Positions 52,291 through 59,314 of a stretch of 59,314 nt of DNA are shown here, piece by piece. The notes under the pieces are model-generated. The model worked only from the letters and a program-made list of their open reading frames with translations. It did not search any database and had not been told where the DNA came from. Positions within the stretch are counted from its first letter, which is position 1. Each line of letters begins with the position of its first letter. The translations under genes were made by a program, and so were the position numbers. Source of the stretch: an uncultured Brevibacillus sp. (GTDB lineage: Bacteria > Bacillota > Bacilli > Brevibacillales > Brevibacillaceae); contig NZ_CANMZW010000039.1 of the NCBI RefSeq assembly GCF_947502445.1, positions 1 to 59,314 of the forward strand, read 5' to 3'.

Positions 52291-52809
52291 TTACGGCTCC
52301 CACGGACGGCGGGTTCCGAGTAAATCAGCCAAATGCTTACTGCGTGTTCGGCGGAGCTTACGCGCTTCTGCCCGCTCGGCAGCGCCATCATGCAGGAAAA
52401 TTTCCTCGGCTGTTTCGGGAACGACTTGCGGGACAGTCGTAGGACGTCCATCCTCACCAATCGCGACAAAGGTCAAAAACGAGGTTGCACACACAGTGCG
52501 GATTCCGGTGAGCAGATCCTCCGCGACGATTTTGACAAACACCTCCATGGAGGTCTTATGCGACCACGTTACGAAGGCCTCGAGGGATACCTCATTATCT
52601 ACTCGAATCGGCTGCAGGAAATCGACGGAGTCGGTTGATGCTGTGACGACAGGTCCCCGTGCATGCTTCATTGCGGAAATCGCGGCTACATCATCAATAT
52701 GCGCCATCAATCTGCCGCCGAATAAAGTGTTGTGATTGTTCGTGTCTGGAGGCAGTACATGGCTGGCTTTAAATGTGCGAGACTCTCGAACAAAACGTTC
52801 AACGGTCAT
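52291..52809 (-). CDS. Acyl-CoA thioesterase (hotdog fold, YkhA-like)
   Basis: A 172-residue single-hotdog thioesterase: LPPDTNNHNTLFGGRLMAHI with the family's N/D region, DFLQPIRVDNEVSLEAFVTW and VCATSFLTFVAI. It hydrolyses acyl-CoA to free acid and CoA. ATG 52809 follows AAAGGAAG; the upstream extension to 52953 runs through the neighbouring remnant and has no site. A polar C-terminal tail (AERAEARKLRRTRSKHLADL) is common in Bacillales members. Confidence 0.88.
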   Translation of the reverse strand: MTVERFVRESRTFKASHVLPPDTNNHNTLFGGRLMAHIDDVAAISAMKHARGPVVTASTDSVDFLQPIRVDNEVSLEAFVTWSHKTSMEVFVKIVAEDLLTGIRTVCATSFLTFVAIGEDGRPTTVPQVVPETAEEIFLHDGAAERAEARKLRRTRSKHLADLLGTRRPWEP

Positions 52810-52852
52810 GGGGAAGACTTCCTTTCTCAAATGAAAATGGAGTGATTTCCTT

Positions 52853-53122
52853 TTAAAGATTTTGTGTAAGGGTCCAAGCAAATTTTTCGAGATAATGCTG
52901 ATCCACTTCATCAAAACGATTTTTAATCGGGCTGTCGATATCGAGTACACCAATCAACTCACCGTTCTTGATGATCGGCACGACGATTTCGGACTGCGAG
53001 GCTGCATCGCATGCGATATGTCCAGGGAACAAATGAACATCCTCGACAAGAACGGTTTCCTTTTTACTCGCTGCTGTCCCGCATACACCTTTGCCAAACG
53101 GAATGCGGACGCAGGCAGGTAG
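52853..53122 (-). pseudogene. GAF-type free methionine-(R)-sulfoxide reductase, 5'-truncated
   Basis: The remaining 89 codons read LPACVRIPFGKGVCGTAASK, KETVLVEDVHLFPGHIACDA, VVPIIKNGELIGVLDIDSPI and end with FAWTLTQNL. All three cysteines of fRMsr enzymes (in ACVRI, GVCG and IACD) are kept, but the first 70 or so residues and the start codon are absent; a TGA lies directly before LPACV. The enzyme reduces free methionine-R-sulfoxide. No start codon or binding site serves the remnant. Confidence 0.8.
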
Positions 53123-53223
53123 TCACTTATTCACTCCATTATAGAGTAAATAAGTAACTCTAGATAATGCCTAAAAAGAAGAATCCCTACCAAATGTAGA
53201 ATGGTAGGGCAGTTGACGCACAT

Positions 53224-53460
53224 CTATCGGTCTTGCTTCAAGAGCTCCGGCAGTGGTACTGGTTTAACCGGGGTGATGGTAGAGACTGCAGCTTTGTAAA
53301 AAAGACTTTGCTTAGCTTGTGAGTTCATCGTAATTGTATACGAATCGGCGTAGACAATCGTGCCTTTAAGAGGGACGCCATTTTTAGTGATCAGTGTAAC
53401 GGGTAATTCATTTGAAATTAAGTAATTCAAAAAAGCGTCTTGAACATTCATTTGCTTCAT
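53224..53460 (-). CDS. Divergent Hfq-like RNA chaperone
   Basis: A 78-residue Sm-like protein. NVQDAFLNYLI matches the proximal-site IQDQFLN of Hfq, NGVPLKGTIVYADSYTITM matches Sm1, and KQSLFYKAAVSTITP matches Sm2. The normally invariant YKHAIST is here YKAAVST, with alanine for the histidine that contacts uridine. So it is probably a paralogue with altered RNA specificity rather than the housekeeping Hfq. The ATG at 53460 is nine bases after AAAGGG. It stands alone downstream of the que operon. Confidence 0.8.
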   Translation of the reverse strand: MKQMNVQDAFLNYLISNELPVTLITKNGVPLKGTIVYADSYTITMNSQAKQSLFYKAAVSTITPVKPVPLPELLKQDR

Positions 53461-53564
53461 GGAAAACATCCCTTTCTCTCTATAGTCGGATTCTCTTCTA
53501 TAATAACATTTTTTGTAAAAGGAAGCATGCAGTTACAACCGTTTTACACAATGGGGCAAGGTGG

Positions 53565-53600
53565 AAAAGAAAATGCTCTGGCAAAAGCAATGCCAGAGCA
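53565..53600 (-). terminator. Terminator of the que operon
   Basis: On the minus strand TGCTCTGGC pairs with GCCAGAGCA, then TTTTCTTTTCC. Confidence 0.85.
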
Positions 53601-53610
53601 GGAGCCACAC

Positions 53611-54108
53611 CTAACGATTATCTACTTTCTCGGGATACATATCATGATTCATCAAGCGATGGCTCGCCATTTCTTCGTACTTCGTTCCCGGCTTGCCATA
53701 ATTGCAATACGGATCAATCGAGATGCCGCCACGAGGGGTGAATTTGCCCCATACCTCGATGTATTTCGGGTCCATGAGCTTGATCAGATCATTCATGATG
53801 ACATTGACGCAATCCTCGTGGAAGTCGCCGTGGTTGCGAAAGCTGAACAAATACAGCTTGAGTGATTTGCTTTCGACCATTTTAATATCCGGAATGTAGC
53901 TGATGTAAATGGTTGCGAAGTCAGGCTGACCGGTAATCGGGCACAGGCTGGTGAATTCCGGGCAATTGAATTTCACGAAGTAATCCCGATACGGATGCTT
54001 GTTGTCAAACGACTCCAGTACACTCGGATCATACGAGTAATTGTAGGCAGTGCCTTGGTTACCCAAGAGAGTCAGGGAAGATAAATCGCGTTCTTGATGG
54101 TTCGACAT
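53611..54108 (-). CDS. queF: NADPH-dependent preQ0 reductase QueF
   Basis: A 165-residue protein, the exact length of the Bacillus subtilis enzyme. It carries the catalytic cysteine in FNCPEFTSLCP, FATIYISYIPD, ESKSLKLYLFSFRNHGDFHE with the QueF signature, and GGISIDPYCNYGKPGTKYEE. It reduces 7-cyano-7-deazaguanine to preQ1, the base inserted into tRNA. MSNHQERDL is chosen as start after CGAGG. Last gene of the preQ1 riboswitch operon. Confidence 0.95.
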   Translation of the reverse strand: MSNHQERDLSSLTLLGNQGTAYNYSYDPSVLESFDNKHPYRDYFVKFNCPEFTSLCPITGQPDFATIYISYIPDIKMVESKSLKLYLFSFRNHGDFHEDCVNVIMNDLIKLMDPKYIEVWGKFTPRGGISIDPYCNYGKPGTKYEEMASHRLMNHDMYPEKVDNR

Positions 54109-54148
54109 ATCCAATAAACCTCGTTTCATTTCTAATTTTTCAAATGGC

Positions 54149-54874
54149 TTACACTCCGCGTTTATTTCCCCAGACGAGTGCATGCAGCTGCGGGAGTACC
54201 TTGGCGTCATTCATACCAGGCGCTTCCATAGCACGATCAATTAACCATTCAAAGCTTTCCAGCAGCTTGTCTCGCAGGTCGACTGTATCCGCAGTAGTCA
54301 AATCGTTGTTTCCTGGCTGCAAATAAAAGGGAACAGAAGGATAGCGCTGATGAATGCTTTGAGCGTAGGCAAAGTCATCATCATTAAAGACAACTACTTT
54401 AAGACTGAGTCCCTGATGATTGCTTGCCATGAGTGCATGTATGATTTGGTCCAGTGCGTCCAAATCAGTCGTCATTCCTGAGCTTGGCGGCTTGGGGGAG
54501 ATCGTGACGTCATCGATATCATGAAGCCAGCTCTGCCATTTGCTCCCCTGTGTTTCCACCGCGGTACGGATACCGCGCTCTTTTAACAGCTGGACAAGTC
54601 CATCCAGGCTGGCAAGCAGGGCAGGATTGCCCCCAGAAATGGTGACATGGGAAAAACAGTCCTGTCCCAGACGAATTAGCTCCTGATAAACTGCCTCTGG
54701 AGTCATTTGCTTGATCTCATCGCGTGCGGTGCCGTCCCAGGTAAAGGAAGAATCACACCAGCTGCAACGGTAATCGCAGCCAGCTGTACGTACGAACATC
54801 GTTTTTTGGCCGATGACCATTCCCTCGCCTTGAATGGTTGGACCGAAGATTTCCAATACAGGAATGGAGCTCAT
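54149..54874 (-). CDS. queE: 7-carboxy-7-deazaguanine synthase QueE
   Basis: A 241-residue radical SAM enzyme. The cluster motif is CDYRCSWC (CxxxCxxC) in VRTAGCDYRCSWCDSSFTWD, with GPTIQGEGMVIGQ before and VTISGGNPALL after. It rearranges 6-carboxytetrahydropterin to 7-carboxy-7-deazaguanine. Its ATG overlaps the queD stop (ATGA), which decides the start over the upstream GTG at 54886. Confidence 0.95.
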   Translation of the reverse strand: MSSIPVLEIFGPTIQGEGMVIGQKTMFVRTAGCDYRCSWCDSSFTWDGTARDEIKQMTPEAVYQELIRLGQDCFSHVTISGGNPALLASLDGLVQLLKERGIRTAVETQGSKWQSWLHDIDDVTISPKPPSSGMTTDLDALDQIIHALMASNHQGLSLKVVVFNDDDFAYAQSIHQRYPSVPFYLQPGNNDLTTADTVDLRDKLLESFEWLIDRAMEAPGMNDAKVLPQLHALVWGNKRGV

Positions 54875-55359
54875 GCGAACATCCACTCCCGTCTTGCTTC
54901 AGCGTAGCTGGTTGGCGTCTCAAACAGGCGTACGAATTCCACACGAGCTTCGTTATAGCGATTGCGATAGGTCTCGGATTGCAGCTGGTTTTCCATTTGC
55001 TCAAAAATCCAGACGACCATATTTTCGGCAGTAGTATTCATAAGAGGAAGCATTTCGTTCAAGTAGCGATGGTCCAAGTAGACCTCAATATGCTCTTTCC
55101 AAATCTGCTTGATGTCGCCAAAATCGATGACGAGTCCGATCTCGTCGGGCAAGCCGCTGATGCCAAACACAACCTTGTACGTATGTCCGTGCAGGTTTTT
55201 GCATTTTCCTTCGTATGCGTGCAAATGATGCGCAGCGTCAAAGGTAAACTCTTTGCTGACGAGTACACGCTTGTTATGGTAGCGAAGCTGTGACTTTTGA
55301 ATGTGAGTGCCCAAGGCTTGCATGCGGTCGACAATGCGGAAGTCAAAGTTTGCACTCAT
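54871..55359 (-). CDS. queD: 6-carboxytetrahydropterin synthase QueD
   Basis: A 162-residue PTPS-fold enzyme. Zinc histidines are in FTFDAAHHLHAYEGKCKNLHG and HTYKVV; the catalytic cysteine is in EGKCKNLHGH. It converts dihydroneopterin triphosphate to 6-carboxytetrahydropterin. ATG overlaps the queC stop and its own stop overlaps queE, so the three are translationally coupled. Confidence 0.95.
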   Translation of the reverse strand: MSANFDFRIVDRMQALGTHIQKSQLRYHNKRVLVSKEFTFDAAHHLHAYEGKCKNLHGHTYKVVFGISGLPDEIGLVIDFGDIKQIWKEHIEVYLDHRYLNEMLPLMNTTAENMVVWIFEQMENQLQSETYRNRYNEARVEFVRLFETPTSYAEARREWMFA

Positions 55360-56024
55360 GAGATTTGTTCTCCTTGCTTACGTGTGGAAAGGTAAGTGTC
55401 CAGTCCGGCTTTTCGCAGTTGGCAGGCAGGGCATTCGCCGCAGCCGTCTCCTTTGATGCCGTTGTAGCAGGTGAGGGTATTTTCGCGGATATAGGTGAAG
55501 GCACCCAGTTCATCTGCCAGCTTCCACGTTTGTACTTTGGTCAGCCACATTAAAGGTGTGTGGATCACAAACGGATAGTCCATCGACAGGTTCAGTGTCA
55601 CATTGAGTGATTTAATGAACGAATCGCGACAATCCGGATAGCCACTAAAATCTGTTTCACAAACGCCAGTTACCAAATGGCGTGCTCCTCGCTGCTTGGC
55701 AAATACTCCGGCAAACGAGAGAAACAGGAGATTGCGTCCATCCACGAACGTAGAGGGCAGCTGTCCTTCCTCCTGGGTGATGCCAATGTTTGTGCGGGTG
55801 AGGGCATTGGGAGCGAGCTGATTCAACAGGCTCATATCCAATACCGTGTTTGGGACGCCTAATTCACGGGCGATCTGCTGGGCGCATTCGATCTCCAGCT
55901 TGTGACGCTGCCCGTAATCAAACGTGAGGGTTTCTACTTCGCCGAATTGCTCCTTGGCCCAGAACAGGCAGGTCGTGCTATCCTGTCCTCCGCTGAAAAC
56001 AACGACGGCTTTTTCCTTTTTCAT
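55356..56024 (-). CDS. queC: 7-cyano-7-deazaguanine synthase QueC
   Basis: A 222-residue ATP-dependent enzyme. The PP-loop is VVVFSGGQDSTTCLFWAK; zinc cysteines are in CYNGIKGDGCGECPACQLRK. It makes preQ0 from the carboxy compound and ammonia. ATG 56024 is nine bases after AAGGAG. First gene after the preQ1 riboswitch. No folE-type gene for the first step is present in the window. Confidence 0.95.
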   Translation of the reverse strand: MKKEKAVVVFSGGQDSTTCLFWAKEQFGEVETLTFDYGQRHKLEIECAQQIARELGVPNTVLDMSLLNQLAPNALTRTNIGITQEEGQLPSTFVDGRNLLFLSFAGVFAKQRGARHLVTGVCETDFSGYPDCRDSFIKSLNVTLNLSMDYPFVIHTPLMWLTKVQTWKLADELGAFTYIRENTLTCYNGIKGDGCGECPACQLRKAGLDTYLSTRKQGEQIS

Positions 56025-56081
56025 GCTCTCCATCTCCTTCAGTAATGTAATGGAAGAAAGAGAGTTCTTGAACTTGCTCCT

Positions 56082-56113
56082 GCAAAAAAACAAAACAATA
56101 CCAAGAGTAAGGT
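56082..56113 (-). terminator. Riboswitch expression platform
   Basis: On the minus strand TAAGGT (overlapping the 3' end of the aptamer) pairs with ACCTTA, followed after about ten bases by TTGTTTTGTTTTTTT. The overlap with the aptamer suggests ligand-dependent termination; the gap before the T-run makes this less than certain. Confidence 0.5.
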
Positions 56114-56124
56114 ACTGTTATCCA

Positions 56125-56160
56125 CCTTAGTTTTTTATAGAGGGAGTTCGCGAACCTCTC
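56125..56160 (-). promoter_or_regulatory. preQ1-I riboswitch
   Basis: On the minus strand: AGAGGTTCGCGAACTCCCTC then TATAAAAAACTAAGG. The P1 stem AGAGG/CCTCT, the C-rich loop and the A-rich tail ending ACTAA match the small class I aptamer known from Bacillus queC leaders. A TATAAT lies upstream at 56218-56223. It should shut down the que operon when preQ1 is plentiful. The rest of the 56224-56482 gap holds no gene I can support. Confidence 0.93.
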
Positions 56161-56482
56161 CCATGCACATGCATGGATTTCGTATTCGGTTTGGCATCCA
56201 GGCAGACGCCTGTCGCCATTATACTACAAATGCTCGGCATTAGGGATGGAAGATCACAACTTCTTGATGATGGAAAAAATAATTTGACGGAAAAGGGAGG
56301 TGACTGCTAGTATTTTTTAGTAACACCATTGGAAAAATTCTTTTGTAAAATTAGGTAACGTTCGGGATTTGAATGGTTCTGAAGCATGTTTTGCGTGAAT
56401 ATTTTATATTTTTATACCATCATTGGAATAACGAGAATAACGAAGTTGGTTTTCCTATATTTAAGTAGAGTTGGTGATCAGA

Positions 56483-57493
56483 GTGAATTACAGTCTGTTA
56501 GTTGAAGAGTATCGTGGAGAAGTACTTGAAAATGTTCATTTCGGCGTTGTTTGTGGGGTTGATGAGCACGGTCAGGTTATTTATTCTGCCGGAGACGAGA
56601 TGCACGTCACTTTTTTGCGTTCCGCAGCGAAGCCGTTTCAGGCCATTCCTGTAGCCAAGCAAAATATTGATGGAAAATTTGGTTTAACAAGCAGAGAAGC
56701 GGCCTTGTTTACCGCGTCGCATCGTGGTGAGACGTATCATATGGAAGGATTGGAGTCGATCCTGGCCAAAACGGGGATTAAAGAGGACGAGCTGCTGACA
56801 TGTCCAACCTATCCGCTCAATGAAGAGCCCAAGCTGGCTTGCGTCGCAAAGGGAATGCCTAAACGCCGCCTTTTTCACAATTGCTCGGGCAAGCATCTTG
56901 GATTCCTCGCCTTGTCCAAGGAGCGCGGTTTTTCCACGAACGATTACTACGAGCATACTCATCCCACGCAGCAAGAAGCGCTGGAGGCTTTTGCCTATTT
57001 GGCCGAGTACCCTAAAGAGCAAATACAGCTCGGCGTAGATGGTTGTGGTTTTCCCGTTTTTGCTGTACCACTGAAGCATATCGCGATCGCCTACTTGAAG
57101 CTGGGCTGCCCTGATTTGATTGAGGATGAGAAAACGCGCGAAGCTGTTTTGAAAATAACCGGATGGATGAGCGAAAATCCTGACATCATCGCGAGTCATA
57201 ACTTCATTTGTACGGCACTCTTGACTGATCCGAATATTATCGCCAAGGGTGGAGCAATGGGGGTGTACGGTTTTGCGCTGAAAAAGGAAAGGCTCAGCTT
57301 CTCACTAAAGGTCCTCGATGGCTCAGAGCTTGTGTGGTCGCTGGTCATTGCTTCGATTCTGGAGCAGATCAATTATGAGAACAAAGAAACGATTGCACGA
57401 TTGTACGCACTGACTCCCCGGGAAATTAAAAATGATAACCAGTTGATTGTTGGCGAAAAACGATCTGTGTTCACACTGAAAAATAGGGCGTAG
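56483..57493 (+). CDS. L-asparaginase II-type protein
   Basis: A 336-residue member of the Rhizobium-type/thermolabile asparaginase family: YSAGDEMHVTFLRSAAKPFQ, CPTYPLNEEPKL, RRLFHNCSGKHLGFLALSKE, QLGVDGCGFPVFAVPL. It hydrolyses asparagine, and perhaps other amides, to aspartate and ammonia. No signal peptide. Start uncertain: GTG 56483 (MNYSLLVEEYRG) or TTG 56471; neither has a strong site. It fits the amino-acid-use theme of the region. Confidence 0.88.
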   Translation: MNYSLLVEEYRGEVLENVHFGVVCGVDEHGQVIYSAGDEMHVTFLRSAAKPFQAIPVAKQNIDGKFGLTSREAALFTASHRGETYHMEGLESILAKTGIKEDELLTCPTYPLNEEPKLACVAKGMPKRRLFHNCSGKHLGFLALSKERGFSTNDYYEHTHPTQQEALEAFAYLAEYPKEQIQLGVDGCGFPVFAVPLKHIAIAYLKLGCPDLIEDEKTREAVLKITGWMSENPDIIASHNFICTALLTDPNIIAKGGAMGVYGFALKKERLSFSLKVLDGSELVWSLVIASILEQINYENKETIARLYALTPREIKNDNQLIVGEKRSVFTLKNRA

Positions 57494-57567
57494 GCAAGCT
57501 CGTTTATTTGCATCTGGAATAAAAAGGGTATACGATGTCCACAGATCATGAGAACGGAGGGAAATGG

Positions 57568-58269
57568 ATGCTAATCGAAGTGATTGCGACTTCTGTGGAG
57601 GATGCAAAAAGAGCAGAGCAGGGTGGGGCAGACAGGCTCGAGCTGATAACCGGAATTCTGGAGGGTGGATTGACTCCGAGCTGGGGATTGATTGAAGCAG
57701 TCGTCAAATCTGTCCGTATCCCAGTTAATGTCATGGTGCGGCCGCACAGCCAATCTTTTTGCTATACCCATGATGAATTGCTTGTCATGCGAGAGGATGT
57801 GCGCGTTATTCGTGAGTTGGGAGCGGCAGGTATCGTTGTTGGCATGCTCACCGACCAGAAAAAGCTTGATCAAAAGGGCTTGGAGCTCGTGCTTTGCGAA
57901 GCGGATGAGCTGGATGTTACCTTCCATCGCGCATTTGATGAAGCGAGCGATCAGCTAGAAGCTGCACGAACGTTGCTGCATTATCCGCAAATACGTCGCA
58001 TCCTCACTTCAGGCGGTCAAAAGAGTGCCGTCGAGGGCATTGACTGCATCAAGCAGCTGCAGCAGCTCACAGATAAAACCCAACTAAACATTTTGGCAGG
58101 CAGCGGCTTGTCACTTTCAAATATTGCTGATTTTCTCCAGAAAACAGGGGTCAGGGAGATTCATTTTGGCACAGGTGTACGTGAGGATGGGCAAGCTCTG
58201 CGATATGTAGACCCAGAAAAAGTATCTGAGCTGAAAGGAATCTGCGAACCTTTTTCGAAACATGTATGA
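57568..58269 (+). CDS. cutC: CutC-family protein
   Basis: A 233-residue TIM-barrel protein. Family blocks: MLIEVIATSVEDAKRAEQGG, ADRLELITGILEGGLTPSWG, VMVRPHSQSFCYTHDELLVM, TFHRAFDEASD and LTSGGQKSAVEGI. Named for copper homeostasis, but its biochemical role is unsettled. ATG 57568 follows GGAGGG by six bases. Confidence 0.92.
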   Translation: MLIEVIATSVEDAKRAEQGGADRLELITGILEGGLTPSWGLIEAVVKSVRIPVNVMVRPHSQSFCYTHDELLVMREDVRVIRELGAAGIVVGMLTDQKKLDQKGLELVLCEADELDVTFHRAFDEASDQLEAARTLLHYPQIRRILTSGGQKSAVEGIDCIKQLQQLTDKTQLNILAGSGLSLSNIADFLQKTGVREIHFGTGVREDGQALRYVDPEKVSELKGICEPFSKHV

Positions 58270-58318
58270 TTAGGAAATATTTTGAATCGTACATGCTGCA
58301 TGGGAAAGGATGACGCTA

Positions 58319-59143
58319 GTGGAAATCGAAAAAAGATTGGGCGAGATTATTGCGGATGCGGAGGGAAACTGGGGTGTAGTGGTGGAAGAGCTGGGGCAAG
58401 CCAATGGTTTTGGGCTGCACTTTTCGCATATGCCCGACGAGAGGTTTATTGCCGAAAGTGTCATCAAAGTTCCGATCATGGCAGCAGTCTATGAAGCGGC
58501 AGACAATGGGCAGTTTTCCGTATCTGACAAGCTTACGCTGCGCAAGGAAGACCTAGTCGGGGGGTCAGGATTTTTGTACACACTATCGCCTGGCCTGAAG
58601 CTGACCATTCGTGATGTGATCACCATGATGATCATCCAAAGCGACAATACGGCAACCAATATGCTGATTGATTTGGTTGGAAAGGAACAGATTGAACAAA
58701 CGATGCGCAATCTGGGAATGAACCAAAGTCGCTATTCGCGCAAGCTGATGATCTACCCGGTCGATGTGACAGAGAACAATATGATTACAGCTGGTGATGT
58801 TGCCAGCATGTTGGGGAAAATTGCCTCAGGCGCTTTTTTGTCACAGCGTGCCACCGAAGAGATGATAGCGATTATGAACAAACAGCAGGTAGTGAACGGG
58901 CTGCCATCTTTGCTTCCCGTTCAAGCTGAAGCAGGAGCGTTTCCGGAGTGGAAACTGCCATGCAAATCGGGATGGGATACAGGCAGACAGCATGATGTCG
59001 GCGTGCTGATCGCGGCGGGACGGAAAATTACGATTACAGCATTATCCAAGGACGTACAAGCGAGTGCAGCTCTGCGCACGCTAGGTTTGCTGGGGAAAGC
59101 AGTATACGACTACGCGGCGGCAAATGAGTCATGTTCAGTATAA
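58319..59143 (+). CDS. Class A beta-lactamase-fold serine hydrolase
   Basis: A 274-residue PBP-fold hydrolase, related to the one at 8768. SVIK is at 47-50, SDN at 108-110, and KSG in LPCKSGWDTGRQHDVGVL near 220. The class A omega-loop glutamate motif is not evident, so antibiotic hydrolysis is doubtful. No signal peptide; cytoplasmic. The GTG at 58319 is nine bases after AAAGG, while the ATG at 58310 touches that site. Follows cutC by 49 bp, perhaps in one transcript. Confidence 0.85.
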   Translation: MEIEKRLGEIIADAEGNWGVVVEELGQANGFGLHFSHMPDERFIAESVIKVPIMAAVYEAADNGQFSVSDKLTLRKEDLVGGSGFLYTLSPGLKLTIRDVITMMIIQSDNTATNMLIDLVGKEQIEQTMRNLGMNQSRYSRKLMIYPVDVTENNMITAGDVASMLGKIASGAFLSQRATEEMIAIMNKQQVVNGLPSLLPVQAEAGAFPEWKLPCKSGWDTGRQHDVGVLIAAGRKITITALSKDVQASAALRTLGLLGKAVYDYAAANESCSV

Positions 59144-59189
59144 TAACGTGCTTTCCAAACCTAAAAAAGAGGTAGCCCAATCATTAAAA

Positions 59190-59314
59190 TGTACCCTATA
59201 GAGTAGACACATTAAAAAAGTCTACCTATAGGGTACTTTTCTGTATACTTGAGAAAAAATGAGGATTGGGGAAGATCATGAGTAAGAAGGTATTTACAGA
59301 AAAAGAAATAAAAC
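59190..59314 (+). mobile_element. Insertion sequence end, right copy (partial)
   Basis: Begins TGTACCCTATAGAGTAGACA and matches the reverse complement of 1-72. Contains the same internal hairpin and then the first codons of a transposase-type gene at 59278. The element runs off the window. With the copy at 1-72 it brackets the window in inverted, outward-facing orientation. Confidence 0.7.
59278..59314 (+). CDS. Transposase orfA, N-terminal 12 codons only
   Basis: ATG after GGGGAAG reads MSKKVFTEKEIK before the window ends. This start resembles HTH-type first open frames of IS3-family elements in Bacillales, but 12 residues are too few to assign the family firmly. Confidence 0.5.
   Translation, partial: MSKKVFTEKEIK

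Noticed and set aside
56146..56155. GTTCGCGAAC palindrome resembling a LexA/DinR box
   Set aside because: It lies inside the preQ1-I aptamer on the minus strand and is explained by the loop and stem of that RNA.
1..59314. The whole window as a 59-kb composite transposon
   Set aside because: The content is ordinary chromosomal Bacillales genes such as queCDEF, sigY and cutC; inverted IS ends are better explained by a contig broken at a repeat.

Overview
The window looks like a low-to-mid GC Bacillales chromosome, most probably Brevibacillus or a close Paenibacillaceae relative. The basis is strong GGAGG-type ribosome binding sites, sigma-A promoters, GTG/TTG (and apparently CTG) starts, a SigY-YxlC-YxlD sigma factor module, a YezD/DUF2325 pair, and a preQ1-I riboswitch ahead of queC-queD-queE-queF. 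I see no tRNA, rRNA, CRISPR array or prophage. Both ends of the window lie in the same insertion sequence end in opposite orientation (1-72 and 59190-59261, 70/72 identical). The simplest reading is an assembly contig broken at a repeated IS; a real inverted IS pair is possible.

Layout. 0.1-6.8 kb: a MalT-type LuxR regulator, a CapA-like protein, a GNAT enzyme, a MocR regulator, and a sulfur-linked yezD/DUF2325 operon. 7.0-11.1 kb: a peptide-binding lipoprotein followed by two penicillin-recognising-fold serine hydrolases, behind a textbook sigma-54 promoter. 11.2-21.9 kb: a soluble histidine kinase, a broken RidA gene with a YheO-type regulator, a large S15-family hydrolase, an exonuclease, acetyltransferases, a TagO/WecA-type transferase, a TetR regulator and membrane proteins. 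22.2-22.5 kb: an unexplained element with a long imperfect inverted repeat. 22.5-29.2 kb: a seven-gene operon combining an ABC importer, an intracellular alkaline-phosphatase-fold enzyme, a DeoR regulator and a PHP-fold hydrolase; it probably imports and hydrolyses an organophosphate. 29.2-31.0 kb: the sigY operon ending in a CPBP protease. 31.2-39.6 kb: accessory genes (DUF1259, DUF92, MerR-MFS efflux, AraC with LysE, GrpB), several of them truncated. 39.7-49.7 kb: MgtC, two two-component systems, an M29 aminopeptidase, a 3-hydroxyisobutyrate-dehydrogenase-like enzyme and an AI-2E transporter. 49.8-59.2 kb: a second peptide-binding protein without a lipidation cysteine, a thioesterase, a divergent Hfq paralogue, the queuosine precursor operon, asparaginase, CutC and a third serine hydrolase.

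Two themes stand out. First, peptide use: two OppA-like proteins, three PBP-fold serine hydrolases, an S15 hydrolase, an M29 aminopeptidase and an asparaginase. One of these sets is under sigma-54, which in Bacilli often controls amino-acid catabolism. Second, gene loss by deletion rather than point mutation: ridA, an EamA transporter, a LysE exporter, a saccharopine-dehydrogenase-like gene, a sigma-54 activator, a GAF-type methionine sulfoxide reductase and a signal-peptide gene all lack defined blocks while their remaining codons look intact. This is either recent genome erosion or an assembly artefact, and read mapping would decide.
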